A DNA stretch of 40,805 nt from Arenimonas metalli CF5-1 (GTDB taxonomy: Bacteria > Pseudomonadota > Gammaproteobacteria > Xanthomonadales > Xanthomonadaceae), in NCBI RefSeq assembly GCF_000747155.1, contig NZ_AVCK01000021.1:1-40805 (forward strand), written 5' to 3'. Of this stretch, positions 9,511 through 19,093 are shown piece after piece; the stretch's first letter is position 1, and every line of letters starts with the position of its first letter. The notes below the pieces were generated by a model. It did not search any database. It worked only from the letters and a program-made list of their open reading frames with translations, and had not been told where the DNA came from. The position numbers were made by a program, and so were the translations under genes.

Positions 9511-11373
9511 ATGCGCCCGATCCGCCGGCAGAAGCTCAAGAACCTGCACGCCGAGGCGGAGCAGTTCCGCCGCCGCGCCCTGGTCGGCTTCCTCGGCATC
9601 GCGGTCGCCATGCTCGGCCTGGCCGCGGGTTATTTCCGGCTGCAGGTGCTGCAGCACGAGGAATACCAGACGCGCTCCGAGGCCAACCGCGTCAAGCCGC
9701 GCCCGATCGTGCCGGCGCGCGGCCTGATCTACGACCGCAACGGCCGCCTGCTGGCCGACAACGTGCCGGCCTACCGGCTCGAGCTGGTGCCGGAGCAGGT
9801 GCCCGACCTCGAGGAAACCCTGGCCGAGCTCGGTCGCCTGGTCGCGCTGGATGACGAAGACCTCGCGCGCTTCCGCGACGCCCGCCGCGCCACCCGCAGC
9901 TTCCGACCGATCCCGCTGAAGCTGCGCCTGGACGAGGGCGAACTGGCGCGCCTGGCGGTCAACCGGCACCGCTTCCCCGGCGTCGAAGTGGTGCCCTACC
10001 TGACGCGGCGCTATCCCTACGGCCCGCTGTTCTCGCACATCATCGGCTACGTCGGCCGCGTCGATGTCGCCGACCTCGAGGCGATGGGCGACAGCCGCAA
10101 CGCCGCGCTCACGCATATCGGCAAGGCCGGCATCGAGCGCTATTACGAGACGCGCCTGCGCGGCGAGATCGGCTACGAGGAAATCGAAACCAACGTCGAG
10201 GGCCGCGCGCTTGGCGTGCTGCGCCGGCACGACGCCCGGCCCGGCACCGACCTGTACCTGAGCGTGGATGCGCGGCTGCAGCAGGCCATGGTCGATGCCT
10301 TCGAGGGCCAGCACGGCGCCGCCATCGCCATCGATCCCGCCAACGGCGAGATCCTGGGCATGGTCAGCCTGCCGGGCTACGACCCGAACCTGTTCATCAA
10401 CGGCATCGGCAACAAGGACTGGCAGGCGCTGCAGGCGCCGTCGCGGCCGCTGTTCAACCGGGTCGTGCTGGGCGGCTTCCCGCCGGGCTCGACCATCAAG
10501 CCGTTCATGGCGCTGGCCGGGCTCGAGGCCGGGCTGGTCACGCCGGAAAGCACGGTGCTGTCGACCGGTGAATTCTTCCTGCCCAACCAGTCGCGCGGCT
10601 ACCGCGACTGGCGGCCGGGCGGCCACGGCCGCGTCGACTTGCGTGAGTCGATGGCGCAGTCGGTGAACACCTACTACTTCAAGCTGGCCTACGACCTGGG
10701 CGTGGATCGCATCGATCCCTACTTCCAGCGCCTGGGCTTCGGCGAGCCGACCGGCATCGACCTCAGCGGCGAAATCGCCGGCGTGCGCCCCTCGCGCGCG
10801 TGGAAGCGGCGCCAGCTCAACCAGGAGTGGTACCCCGGCGACACGGTGAATGCGGGCATCGGCCAGGGCTTCTGGGTGACCTCGCCGCTGCAGCTGGCGC
10901 AGGGCACGGCCATGCTTGCCAACGGCGGCTGGCTGCGCCGGCCGCACCTCGTGCAGTCCAGCCAGGATGGCTTCGACCGGCCGCGCGTGCCCGAGCCGCA
11001 GCCGCCGGCGCGCCGCGTCGTCACCAACGAAGCGCACCTCGCCGCCGTGCACGACAGCCTGGTGGCCGTGATGCACGGGCCGACGGGCACCGGCCGCGCG
11101 GCAGCGGCGGGCGCGCCTTACCTGATGGCCGGCAAGTCCGGCACCGCCCAGCGCACGAGCCGGCGCGGCCTGCAGTCCACCAACCCGGCCGACCTGCCGT
11201 ACCACCTGCGCCACCAGGCCTGGTTCATCGCCTACGCACCCGCGGAGGCGCCGACGATCGCGGTGGTGGTGCTGGTCGAGCACGGCGGTTCGGGCTCCGG
11301 CGCGGCGGCCCCGGTGGCGCGCCGCATCCTCGACGCCTGGCTGCTGCCGCCGCCGGAGGACACCGCCCGATGA
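9511..11373 (+). CDS. mrdA: Penicillin-binding protein 2 (peptidoglycan transpeptidase)
   Basis: Predicted 620-residue class B PBP that cross-links peptidoglycan during lateral growth. A single membrane anchor lies at about residues 22-42, followed by the conserved pedestal motif PARGLIYDRNGRLLADN. The transpeptidase domain carries STIK with nucleophile Ser327 and Lys330, SVN (384-386) and KSGT (542-545), so all catalytic motifs are present. The stop overlaps the rodA start (ATGA), so the transpeptidase and its cognate glycosyltransferase are coupled. Confidence 0.97.
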   Translation: MRPIRRQKLKNLHAEAEQFRRRALVGFLGIAVAMLGLAAGYFRLQVLQHEEYQTRSEANRVKPRPIVPARGLIYDRNGRLLADNVPAYRLELVPEQVPDLEETLAELGRLVALDDEDLARFRDARRATRSFRPIPLKLRLDEGELARLAVNRHRFPGVEVVPYLTRRYPYGPLFSHIIGYVGRVDVADLEAMGDSRNAALTHIGKAGIERYYETRLRGEIGYEEIETNVEGRALGVLRRHDARPGTDLYLSVDARLQQAMVDAFEGQHGAAIAIDPANGEILGMVSLPGYDPNLFINGIGNKDWQALQAPSRPLFNRVVLGGFPPGSTIKPFMALAGLEAGLVTPESTVLSTGEFFLPNQSRGYRDWRPGGHGRVDLRESMAQSVNTYYFKLAYDLGVDRIDPYFQRLGFGEPTGIDLSGEIAGVRPSRAWKRRQLNQEWYPGDTVNAGIGQGFWVTSPLQLAQGTAMLANGGWLRRPHLVQSSQDGFDRPRVPEPQPPARRVVTNEAHLAAVHDSLVAVMHGPTGTGRAAAAGAPYLMAGKSGTAQRTSRRGLQSTNPADLPYHLRHQAWFIAYAPAEAPTIAVVVLVEHGGSGSGAAAPVARRILDAWLLPPPEDTAR

Positions 11374-12479
11374 TCGCGATCCTGCGCTGGCTCCGCGAGA
11401 TGGCGTCGCGGCTGTTCGACAAGGTCGACCTGCCGCTGCTGCTGGCCCTGCTGTGCGTGATGCTGATCAGCCTGGTGGTGCTGGCCAGCGCCTCGGGCGA
11501 GAACTCGCGCCTGGTGCTGTCGCAGGCGGTGCGCTTCGGCGTCGGCCTCGGCGCCATGGTGCTGATCTCGCGGCTGCCGCCGGCCAAGCTGCGGCTGTGG
11601 ACGCCGCTGGCCTTCGCCGGCAGCCTGGTGCTGCTCGCGGCGGTGTTCGTGTTCGGCACCGGCCGCAGCGCCAACCTGTGGCTGAACCTGGGCGTCTTCT
11701 ACCTGCAGCCGGGCGAGCTGCTCAAGCTCACCGTGCCGATGATGCTGGCCTGGTACCTGCACTCGGCGGTGCTGCCGCCGCGCTGGAAGACCCTGGCCGT
11801 GTGCGCCGCCATCATCGGCCTGCCGGTGGCGCTGATCATCAAGCAGCCCGACCTCGGCACCGGCATGCTGGTGGCGGCCTCGGGCGTGTTCGCGGTGTTC
11901 CTGGCCGGCATTGCCTGGTGGCGCATCGGGCTGTTCGCCGGGCTGGGGTTGGCGGCGCTGCCCGCGGCCTGGCCCTTCCTGCTGCCGCACCAGCGCGAGC
12001 GGCTGCTCACCTTCGTGAACCCCGAGTCCGACCCGCTGGGAACCGGCTGGAACATCATCCAGTCCAAGATCGCGATCGGCTCGGGCGGCTTCAGCGGCAA
12101 GGGCTGGGGGCAGGGCAGCCAGGCCCACCTCGATTTCCTGCCCGAGCACACCACCGACTTCATCTTCTCCGTGCTCAGCGAGGAGTGGGGCTGGCTCGGC
12201 GTGGTGACGCTGCTGGCGCTGTACCTGTTCATCATCGGCCGCTGCCTGTGGATCGCCAGCGAGGCGCGCGAGGGCTACGCGCGCATCCTGGCCGGCGCCC
12301 TGGCCATGACCTTCTCCGTCTACGTGCTGGTGAACGGCGGCATGGTCGCCGGCCTGCTGCCGGTGGTGGGCGTGCCGATGCCGCTGCTGAGTTTCGGCGG
12401 CACCTCGGCGGTGTCCCTGCTGGCCGGCTTCGGCATGGTGATGTCGGTGCGGGCGCACCCCAAGTTCATGGGCACCTGA
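11370..12479 (+). CDS. rodA: Peptidoglycan glycosyltransferase RodA
   Basis: Predicted 369-residue SEDS-family polymerase with about ten membrane segments. It polymerises lipid II into glycan strands together with PBP2. Recognisable family stretches include DLPLLLALLCVMLISLVVL near the N-terminus, IIKQPDLGTGML, GSGGFSGKGWGQGSQ and FLPEHTTDFIFSVLSEEWG, the last two being RodA/FtsW signatures. The start codon is the ATG that overlaps the mrdA stop; upstream in-frame sequence lies inside mrdA in another frame and is not coding. Confidence 0.96.
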   Translation: MIAILRWLREMASRLFDKVDLPLLLALLCVMLISLVVLASASGENSRLVLSQAVRFGVGLGAMVLISRLPPAKLRLWTPLAFAGSLVLLAAVFVFGTGRSANLWLNLGVFYLQPGELLKLTVPMMLAWYLHSAVLPPRWKTLAVCAAIIGLPVALIIKQPDLGTGMLVAASGVFAVFLAGIAWWRIGLFAGLGLAALPAAWPFLLPHQRERLLTFVNPESDPLGTGWNIIQSKIAIGSGGFSGKGWGQGSQAHLDFLPEHTTDFIFSVLSEEWGWLGVVTLLALYLFIIGRCLWIASEAREGYARILAGALAMTFSVYVLVNGGMVAGLLPVVGVPMPLLSFGGTSAVSLLAGFGMVMSVRAHPKFMGT

Positions 12480-12550
12480 ACCGCGCGGGACAGGGCGGCC
12501 AGTGCGCCGCGGCGTGGTAAATTGCCGCATCCCGCCCACCGTCGAGCGCC

Positions 12551-13588
12551 ATGCCCCGCCACCTTTCCCGCCTGTTCGTGCTGCTGCTGGCTTTCGCCGG
12601 CGCCGCTGCCTCCGCCCAGACCGCGCCGGCGCCCGACGCCGCGCTCCGCGAGGCCTTCCTCGCCGAAGCGGGTGAGAAATACGGGCTCGAACGCGGCGAA
12701 GTGGAAGCCTGGCTGGCGCAGTCCGAATACAAGCAGGGCATCGTCGACGCGATGTCGCGCCCCGCCGAGGCGGTGAAGCCGTGGAAGGACTACCGCCCGA
12801 TCTTCATCTCCGACCGCCGCATCCGCGAAGGCCAGGCCTTCATGGCCCGGCATCGCGATGCGCTGCAGCCGGTGGCCGAAAGCACCGGCGTGCCGGCGGA
12901 AATGATCACCGCCATCATCGGCGTGGAAACCAGCTACGGCGGCAACACCGGCAGCTACCGCGTGCTCGATGCGCTCTACACGCTCGGCTTCTTCTACCCG
13001 GTCAGCGGCAAGCCCGAGCAGGTCGAGCGCGAAACCATGCGCGGCAAGTTCTTCCGCGACGAGCTGATGCAGGTGATGCTGCTGGCCAAGGAAGAACGGC
13101 TCGACCTGCTGGCGCTCAAGGGCAGCTACGCGGGCGCGATGGGCTACGGCCAGTTCATGCCCTCGAGCTACCGCGCCTACGCGCGCGACGGCGACGGCGA
13201 CGGCCGCCGCGACCTGTTCGGCTCGCTGCCGGACGTGTTCGCCTCGGTCGCGAATTATTTCGTCGCCCACGGCTGGCAGAAGGGCGAGCCGGTGGTGGCG
13301 CGCGCGATCGCGGAGGAGGGCGCCGCGCCGTTCAAGCCCGACACGCTCGAGGCCAAGTACAGCCTCGCCGAGCTCGGCGAGCGCGGCTATCGCCCGACCA
13401 CCGCGCAGGGCCATGCGCTCGATGCCACGCTGGTGACCTTCGAAGGCAACGAGGGCACCGAGCACTGGCTCGGCTTCAAGAATTTCTACGTGATCACCCG
13501 CTACAACCGCTCGCCGATGTACGCGATGGCCGTCTACCAGCTGTCGCGCGAGATCGCCGCGGGCCAGGACGCCCTCGCCGCGCCATGA
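12551..13588 (+). CDS. mltB: Lytic murein transglycosylase B
   Basis: Predicted 345-residue periplasmic lytic transglycosylase that cleaves the MurNAc-GlcNAc bond and forms 1,6-anhydromuropeptides. The signal peptide covers residues 1-22. The catalytic region is IIGVETSYGG with Glu126, and the family segments GAMGYGQFMPSSYRAYA and VANYFVAHGWQKGEPV are present. It has no lipobox, unlike the E. coli enzyme, so it is probably soluble in the periplasm. Its stop overlaps the rlpA start (ATGA). The 71-base gap after rodA includes an AT-rich TAAATT that could be a weak internal promoter. Confidence 0.95.
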   Translation: MPRHLSRLFVLLLAFAGAAASAQTAPAPDAALREAFLAEAGEKYGLERGEVEAWLAQSEYKQGIVDAMSRPAEAVKPWKDYRPIFISDRRIREGQAFMARHRDALQPVAESTGVPAEMITAIIGVETSYGGNTGSYRVLDALYTLGFFYPVSGKPEQVERETMRGKFFRDELMQVMLLAKEERLDLLALKGSYAGAMGYGQFMPSSYRAYARDGDGDGRRDLFGSLPDVFASVANYFVAHGWQKGEPVVARAIAEEGAAPFKPDTLEAKYSLAELGERGYRPTTAQGHALDATLVTFEGNEGTEHWLGFKNFYVITRYNRSPMYAMAVYQLSREIAAGQDALAAP

Positions 13589-14544
13589 GGCAGGCCATCG
13601 GGCTGGCGCTGCTGGTGCTGTTGGCGGGCTGCGCCGACAAGCCGGTCCGCCCCGTGCCGCCCGCGGACGAACCCGCGGCCGACGTCCCGCGCGCCGCGGC
13701 ATCCTCAGCGCCCGCGGCGGAAGGCGTGCCGCCCGCCTGCCTGCAGGTGCGCGAACACCGTGACGAGGACTACACCCCCGGTGGGCTGTATGCGCCCGGC
13801 GTGCGCGACAGCGCGCCCGAGCATCCGCTCGACATCAGCGGCATCCCCGAGCCGGTGCCGCGCGACGAGCCGCCGGCGGCCTACGGCAACCGCTCGCCCT
13901 ACACCGTGCTCGGCAAGAGCTACCGCGTGCGCCCCAACGCCGAGGGGTACGTCGAGCGCGGCATCGCCTCGTGGTACGGCCAGAAGTTCCACGGCCGCCA
14001 GACCTCCAGCCGCGAGGTCTACGACATGTGCAGCTTCAGCGCCGCGCACAAGACGCTGCCGCTGCCCAGCTACGTGCGCGTCACCAACCTCGACAACGGC
14101 CGCGAGGTCGTGGTCCGCGTCAACGACCGCGGCCCCTTCCACGCCGGCCGCATCATCGACCTCAGCTTCGCCGCCGCGGTGAAGCTGGGCGTGGACCGCA
14201 CCGGCACCGCGCGGGTGGAAGTGCGCGCGCTCACCGGCGGCGCGGATCTCGCCAAGGCACCGGCGGCCGCCCGCGCGCCGGTTTCGCCCGCGTCGCCCGC
14301 GCCGGCGGGCAGCGGCCCGCAGCGCGTCCAGGTCGGCGCCTACCGCGACCGCGACAACGCCCGGCGCATCGCCCGCCAGCTCGAGGAGGCCGGCATCGAC
14401 GACGTGGTCGTCGAGGACGTGCGCACCGACGCCGGCAAGGTCTGGCGCGTGCGCATCGGCCCGCTGGCGCCGGCCGCGGTGGAGGGCGTGCTGGCGCGCA
14501 TCCGCGGCCTGGGCCTGCCCAGCCCGCGCGTGTTCAGCGAATGA
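13585..14544 (+). CDS. rlpA: Septal/rare lipoprotein A, peptidoglycan-cleaving
   Basis: Predicted 319-residue outer-membrane lipoprotein. The lipobox is LAGC with Cys16. A double-psi beta-barrel domain lies at about 120-215 (ASWYGQKFHGRQT, RVNDRGPFHAGRIIDLS) and a SPOR domain at about 240-319 (QVGAYRDRDNARRIARQL), which binds denuded glycan. The acidic/His/Asp residues of the lytic transglycosylase form of RlpA are in place: Glu144 in SSREVYDM, His155 in SAAHKTLPLP and Asp181 in VNDRGPF, so an active enzyme is likely. An unusual proline-rich segment of about 100 residues separates the lipid anchor from the barrel. Coupled to mltB by overlap. Confidence 0.94.
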   Translation: MRQAIGLALLVLLAGCADKPVRPVPPADEPAADVPRAAASSAPAAEGVPPACLQVREHRDEDYTPGGLYAPGVRDSAPEHPLDISGIPEPVPRDEPPAAYGNRSPYTVLGKSYRVRPNAEGYVERGIASWYGQKFHGRQTSSREVYDMCSFSAAHKTLPLPSYVRVTNLDNGREVVVRVNDRGPFHAGRIIDLSFAAAVKLGVDRTGTARVEVRALTGGADLAKAPAAARAPVSPASPAPAGSGPQRVQVGAYRDRDNARRIARQLEEAGIDDVVVEDVRTDAGKVWRVRIGPLAPAAVEGVLARIRGLGLPSPRVFSE

Positions 14545-14608
14545 GGTCTAGCATGTTTCAACTTGCCTGCCGGCGCGCCGCCGGCCCATGAACTGGAGTC
14601 AGTCCCGG

Positions 14609-15832
14609 ATGTCCGTTTCCCGCTTCTTCCCCGCCGTGCTGGCCAGCCTGCTGGCCACCGTCGCCTTCGCCCAGTCGCCGGCCCCGGCCCCCGTGCCCGC
14701 CGCCCCGGCCGCGCCCGCCGCCGCGCCGATGCCGTCGGCCCCGGTGCCGCAGGGCAAGGCCTGGATCCTGATGGACCACACCAGCGGCCAGGTGCTTGCG
14801 GGCGAGAACATCGACACGCCGCTCGACCCGGCCTCGATCACCAAGGTCATGACCTCGTACGTGGTCGCGGCCGAGATGGCGCGGGGCAAGGTCAAGGCCG
14901 ACGACAGGGTGCGCATCAGCGAGAACGCCTGGCGTTCCGGCGGCGCCGGCACCGACGGCAGCTACAGCGCGCTGGCCGTCAACTCCGAAGTGAAGCTCGA
15001 CGACATCCTGCACGGCCTGGTGATCCAGTCCGGCAACGACGCCGCGATCGCGCTGGCCGAGCACGTCGGCGGCAGCGAGGCGGCCTTCGTCGACCTGATG
15101 AACCGGTATGCGCAGCAGCTGGGCATGACCAACACGAACTTCGTCAACGCCCACGGCCTCACCGCCGAAGGCCACGTGATGACGGCGCGCGACATCGCCA
15201 TCCTGTCGCGCGCGCTCATCACCCAGTTCCCGGACCACTACGCGCTCTACAAGATCAAGGAATTCACCTACGGCGGCATCCAGCAGTGGAACCGCAACGG
15301 CCTGCTCTGGAAGGACGCCAGCGTCGACGGCCTCAAGACCGGCCACACCGCGGCCGCCGGTTACTGCCTCGCCGCTTCGGCCAAGCGCGGCGACCAGCGC
15401 CTGATCTCGGTCGTGCTGGGCATCGACACCACCAACCGCACCGAAGGCTTCCGCGCCCGCGAAGAGGGCAACCTGGCCCTGCTCAACTGGGGCTTCCGCT
15501 TCTTCGAGACGCACAGCGTCTACGCCGCCGGCGCCAAGGTGGCCGACCAGGCGCTGTGGCGCGGCGCCGCCGAGACCGTGGCGCTGGGCGTGGCCGAGCC
15601 GCTGCTGGTGACCCTGCCGCGCGGCCGCTACGGCGAGCTGCAGCCGAGCATGGACGTGCCCAAGCAGCTGCTGGCGCCGATCACCAAGGGCCAGGCCATC
15701 GGCACGCTGAAGCTCTCGCTCGACGGCAAGGTCGTCGCCGAGCGCCCGCTGGTGGCGCTCGAGGACGTCGCCGAGGGCGGCTTCTTCAAGCGCATGAGCG
15801 ACGATTTCTGGCTGTGGTGGGAAAGCGAGTAA
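14609..15832 (+). CDS. dacA: D-alanyl-D-alanine carboxypeptidase (PBP5/6 type)
   Basis: Predicted 407-residue periplasmic enzyme that removes the terminal D-Ala from stem peptides. A signal peptide ends near AFAQ (18-22) and is followed by an Ala/Pro-rich linker (about 23-48). Catalytic motifs are SITK (Ser76, Lys79), SGN (141-143) and KTG (243-245). A PBP5-type C-terminal domain follows, and the last residues (GFFKRMSDDFWLWWESE) form the usual amphipathic membrane anchor. Start: ATG at 14609 gives a clean signal peptide and has TGGAG ten bases upstream. An ATG at 14588 would add seven residues and has no clear ribosome site. Confidence 0.95.
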   Translation: MSVSRFFPAVLASLLATVAFAQSPAPAPVPAAPAAPAAAPMPSAPVPQGKAWILMDHTSGQVLAGENIDTPLDPASITKVMTSYVVAAEMARGKVKADDRVRISENAWRSGGAGTDGSYSALAVNSEVKLDDILHGLVIQSGNDAAIALAEHVGGSEAAFVDLMNRYAQQLGMTNTNFVNAHGLTAEGHVMTARDIAILSRALITQFPDHYALYKIKEFTYGGIQQWNRNGLLWKDASVDGLKTGHTAAAGYCLAASAKRGDQRLISVVLGIDTTNRTEGFRAREEGNLALLNWGFRFFETHSVYAAGAKVADQALWRGAAETVALGVAEPLLVTLPRGRYGELQPSMDVPKQLLAPITKGQAIGTLKLSLDGKVVAERPLVALEDVAEGGFFKRMSDDFWLWWESE

Positions 15833-15899
15833 GCTGATGTGACACACCGTCGTGCGCCCCGTGCGCACGACGGGCCGGGCAGTGCAGGGGGCGCGCCGG

Positions 15900-17027
15900 A
15901 TGAGTGAGGACACATCGCCAGTCCACGCGCCTCGCCTTGCCCGCGAAGTCGCCGACACGCGCCAGCGGCTGGTCACCGGCGGGCTGTTCTACCTCCTGGG
16001 CTGGGTCGTGGTCGCGGCGCCCAGCGACGTCGCGCAGAGCCACGCCGTCGCCGGCGCGCTGGTGGGCCTGGCCTTCCTGCTGCTGGCGGTCCTGCGCTTC
16101 TGGCCCCGGCCGCCGGCCGAGGATGCGCCGGCGGACAAGCTGCAGGCCTGGCTCGACACCCGCTGGTGGGTGGTGCTGGCCACCGCGGCGCTCTGGGGCG
16201 GCGTGCTGTCGTGGACTTTGCTCGATCCGCACATGGCCCCGGGGCGCACCGCCGCCCTGCTGTGCACCATCGCCTTCGCCACCGCGTTCGCGCACAACTA
16301 CAGCCTGCGGCTCGGGCGGGCCGCGCTGGGCATCGGGCTGATCTACGCGCCGGCGCCGATCCTGATGCCCTACACCGGCGAAAGCCTCTCGGTCGTCGTC
16401 ACCCTCGGCGTGTACACCGTGTACCTGGGCCTGGTGATGGTGCGCAGCTATCGCGAGTACCAGGGCCAGCTCGACCTGTACGACCGCGTGCGCAGCCAGC
16501 GCGACGAGTTCGAGACGCTCAGCCGCGTCGATCCGCTCACGGGCCTGGCAAACCGCCGCTATTTCAGCGGCGCCATGGACCACCTGCTGGCCGGCTGCCG
16601 CATGCACCAGCAGCCGCTGGCGATGCTGGTGATGGACCTGGACCACTTCAAGTACGTGAACGACGAGTTCGGCCACGACGCCGGCGACGTCTGCCTGGCC
16701 CGCTTCGCCGATCGCATGCGCGAGGTGTTCACCGCGCCGGGCGTGCACCTGGCGCGGCTGGGCGGCGAGGAGTTCGGCGTGCTGCTGCCGGGCCTGGACG
16801 TGCGCGCCGCCGCCGAAGCGGCCGAGCGCATGCGCGCCAGCCTCGAGCTGCATCCGCTGCAGCTTCGCGAGGGTCCGCTGTCGATCACGGTGAGCATCGG
16901 CGTCGCCAGCCTGGCCCCGGGCAGCAGCGCCGAAGGCACCGACCTCTACCGCGCCGCCGACCGCGCCATGTACCAGGCCAAGACCGACGGCCGGAACCGC
17001 GTGCGGATCGACCTCGGCACCGCCTGA
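15900..17027 (+). CDS. Membrane-bound diguanylate cyclase (GGDEF)
   Basis: Predicted 375-residue protein with about six hydrophobic segments (roughly 25-42, 48-66, 90-108, 116-131, 140-157, 163-182), a short coiled linker and a GGDEF domain. Conserved parts are [10 protein letters not shown] (211-220), [19 protein letters not shown] and the active-site GGEEF (288-292), so synthesis of cyclic di-GMP is expected. The inhibitory RxxD site that normally lies five residues before GGEEF is absent (TAPGV there), so product inhibition through that site is unlikely. Start: ATG at 15900 has AGGGGG upstream; an upstream GTG at 15852 gives an Arg-rich extension with no support. It sits between dacA and ybeD, genes that are neighbours in E. 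coli, which marks it as an insertion in this lineage. Confidence 0.92.
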   Translation: MSEDTSPVHAPRLAREVADTRQRLVTGGLFYLLGWVVVAAPSDVAQSHAVAGALVGLAFLLLAVLRFWPRPPAEDAPADKLQAWLDTRWWVVLATAALWGGVLSWTLLDPHMAPGRTAALLCTIAFATAFAHNYSLRLGRAALGIGLIYAPAPILMPYTGESLSVVVTLGVYTVYLGLVMVRSYREYQGQLDLYDRVRSQRDEFETLSRVDPLTGLANRRYFSGAMDHLLAGCRMHQQPLAMLVMDLDHFKYVNDEFGHDAGDVCLARFADRMREVFTAPGVHLARLGGEEFGVLLPGLDVRAAAEAAERMRASLELHPLQLREGPLSITVSIGVASLAPGSSAEGTDLYRAADRAMYQAKTDGRNRVRIDLGTA

Positions 17028-17044
17028 GGCACCGCGCCCGAGGC

Positions 17045-17073
17045 TTGGGACGGGCCCCGCGCGCCCCCATAAT
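17045..17073 (+). promoter_or_regulatory. Sigma-70 promoter for ybeD-lipB-lipA
   Basis: TTGGGA (17045-17050), a 17-base spacer and CATAAT (17068-17073). Transcription would start about seven bases later, at or next to the ATG at 17081, which predicts a leaderless or nearly leaderless transcript. Confidence 0.55.
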
Positions 17074-17080
17074 GGGCGCC

Positions 17081-17359
17081 ATGAGCATCCAGTCCGACAA
17101 CCCCGAGCATGGCTTCCAGTTCCCGGGGGTCTTCGAGATCAGCGCCATGGGCGCGGCCGAGGCCGACCTGCACCTGGTGGTGCCGATGGTCCTCGAAGCC
17201 CTGGGCCTGACCATCTACCGCGACCGCCTGCGCGTGAAGCCGTCGGCGAAGGGCAATTACGTCTCGGTGACCCTGGTCTTCGAAGCCCATTCGCGCGAGG
17301 ACTACGACGCCGCCCACGGCGCGCTGCGCGAGCACCCGGCGGTGAAGTGGACGCTGTGA
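17081..17359 (+). CDS. ybeD: YbeD/DUF493 family protein
   Basis: Predicted 92-residue cytoplasmic protein with the small alpha/beta ACT-like fold of the DUF493 family. Conserved features are [21 protein letters not shown] and the strand [20 protein letters not shown], ending in the typical VKWTL. The biochemical role is not established; the gene is often beside lipB, as here, suggesting a link with lipoate attachment. ATG at 17081 is preferred; ATG at 17072 would add three residues but lies within the predicted -10 element. The stop overlaps a GTG start of lipB. Confidence 0.9.
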   Translation: MSIQSDNPEHGFQFPGVFEISAMGAAEADLHLVVPMVLEALGLTIYRDRLRVKPSAKGNYVSVTLVFEAHSREDYDAAHGALREHPAVKWTL

Positions 17360-18054
17360 CCGCGGCCTGCCCCGTGGCGGGCGCCGCGCCCGCCGTCGTG
17401 CGCGAGTGGAGCATCCGCACGCTCGGCCGCCAGCCCTACGAACCGGTCTGGCGCGCCATGCAGCGCTTCACCGACGCCCGCGGCCCCGACACGCCCGACG
17501 AGCTCTGGCTGGTCGAGCACGATCCGGTGTTCACGCTCGGCCAGGCCGGCAAGCCCGAGCACGTGCTGGCCCCGGGCGACATCCCGGTGCTGCAGGTCGA
17601 CCGCGGCGGCCAGGTCACCTACCACGGCCCCGGCCAGCTGGTGGCCTACCCGCTGGTGGACCTGCGCCGCCTGGGCCTGGGCGTGCGCGAGCTGGTCTGC
17701 CGCATCGAGCAGGCGGTGATCGACGTGCTGGCCGGCCACGGCATCGCCGCCGCCCGCAAGGACGGCGCGCCCGGCATCTACGTGGACGGCGCCAAGGTGA
17801 TGGCGCTGGGCCTGCGGGTGCGGCGCGGCTGCAGCTTCCACGGGCTGGCCTTCAACGTGGCCATGGACCTGGAGCCGTTCCGGCGCATCAATCCCTGCGG
17901 TTACCAGGGGTTGGAAGTGACCTCGGTGCTAGACTTGGGCGGCCCCGGCGACCCCGCCGCGCTGGCCCCCGACCTGGTCCAGGCCCTGTCCCGGACCCTG
18001 GGCCTGGTGCCCCGGCCCCGCCCGGAACTTCCCGACCTTTCCCCCTCCGCCTGA
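17356..18054 (+). CDS. lipB: Octanoyl-(acyl carrier protein):protein octanoyltransferase LipB
   Basis: Predicted 232-residue enzyme that moves the octanoyl group from acyl carrier protein to the lipoyl domains of dehydrogenase complexes, the first step of de novo lipoylation. The signature [20 protein letters not shown] (83-102) is intact. The catalytic pair is Lys147 in DGAKVMALG and Cys181 in INPCGYQG. Start: the GTG at 17356 overlaps the ybeD stop (GTGA); a GTG at 17347 would add three residues. It is followed 12 bases later by lipA. Confidence 0.96.
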   Translation: MTAACPVAGAAPAVVREWSIRTLGRQPYEPVWRAMQRFTDARGPDTPDELWLVEHDPVFTLGQAGKPEHVLAPGDIPVLQVDRGGQVTYHGPGQLVAYPLVDLRRLGLGVRELVCRIEQAVIDVLAGHGIAAARKDGAPGIYVDGAKVMALGLRVRRGCSFHGLAFNVAMDLEPFRRINPCGYQGLEVTSVLDLGGPGDPAALAPDLVQALSRTLGLVPRPRPELPDLSPSA

Positions 18055-18066
18055 GCCGCCCACGCC

Positions 18067-19074
18067 ATGTCCGACCCCGCCGCCAAGACCATCCCGCTGC
18101 AGGTGCTGGGTTCGCCCCTGGTCGAGGGCGCGAAGCAACTCGGCGGCGACAAGATCGCCCGCAGCCCGGTGAAGTTCGACGAGAACGCGCCGGTCCTGCG
18201 CAAGCCCAGCTGGATCCGGGTGCGCATCCCGGCCGGCAACGCGGTCGCGAAGCTCAAGTCCAAGCTGCGCGAGAACCGCCTGGTCACCGTCTGCGAAGAG
18301 GCCAGCTGCCCGAACATCCACGAGTGCTTCAGCCACGGCACCGCCACCTTTATGATCTTGGGCGAGGTCTGCACCCGCCGCTGCAGCTTCTGCGACGTCG
18401 CCCACGGCCGGCCCAAGCCGCCCGATGCCAGCGAGCCGGCCAACCTCGCGCGCACCGTCGCCGACATGGGCCTGCGCTACGTCGTGATCACCTCGGTCGA
18501 CCGCGACGACCTGCGCGACGGCGGCGCCCAGCACTTCGTCGACTGCATCCGCGAGGCGCGCGCGCTGTCGCCGGACCTCAAGATCGAGATCCTCACGCCC
18601 GATTTCCGCGGCAAGGGCCGCATGGAGCGCGCGCTGGAGATCCTGGCCACGAACCCGCCGGACGTCTTCAACCACAACCTCGAGACCGTGCGCGAGCTCT
18701 ACGCGAACGTGCGCCCGGGCGCCGACTACGACTGGTCGCTGCAGCTGCTCAAGCGCTTCAAGGCCCAGCACCCGGACGTGCCCACCAAGTCCGGCATCAT
18801 GTTGGGCCTGGGTGAAGACTACGAGCAGGTGCTCGGCGCGCTGCGCGATTTACGCGCCCATGACGTCGACATGGTCACGATCGGCCAGTACCTGCAGCCC
18901 ACGCCGCACCACCACCCGGTGCTTCGTTACTGGGAGCCGGAACAATTCAAGGCGCTGGAGGTCGAAGGCCTGGCAATGGGCTTCACGCACGTGGCCTCGG
19001 GTCCGATGGTGCGCTCGTCCTACCACGCCGACCGAATGGCGGCTGAAGCCGGGTTCGTCGACGGGACCGCCTGA
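18067..19074 (+). CDS. lipA: Lipoyl synthase LipA
   Basis: Predicted 335-residue radical-SAM enzyme that inserts two sulfur atoms into octanoylated proteins. The auxiliary 4Fe-4S cluster ligands are C76-x4-C81-x5-C87 and the radical SAM cluster ligands C102-x3-C106-x2-C109. The C-terminal RSSYHAD supplies the conserved serine ligand of the auxiliary cluster. Complete and of normal length. Last gene of the ybeD-lipB-lipA unit. Confidence 0.98.
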   Translation: MSDPAAKTIPLQVLGSPLVEGAKQLGGDKIARSPVKFDENAPVLRKPSWIRVRIPAGNAVAKLKSKLRENRLVTVCEEASCPNIHECFSHGTATFMILGEVCTRRCSFCDVAHGRPKPPDASEPANLARTVADMGLRYVVITSVDRDDLRDGGAQHFVDCIREARALSPDLKIEILTPDFRGKGRMERALEILATNPPDVFNHNLETVRELYANVRPGADYDWSLQLLKRFKAQHPDVPTKSGIMLGLGEDYEQVLGALRDLRAHDVDMVTIGQYLQPTPHHHPVLRYWEPEQFKALEVEGLAMGFTHVASGPMVRSSYHADRMAAEAGFVDGTA

Positions 19075-19093
19075 ACACAGGCGGGGGTACCAT

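Noticed and set aside
8392-11283. 963-codon open frame on the - strand opposite mreC, mreD and mrdA
   Set aside because: Antisense shadow crossing three real genes; composition dominated by Arg, Gln, Ala and His.
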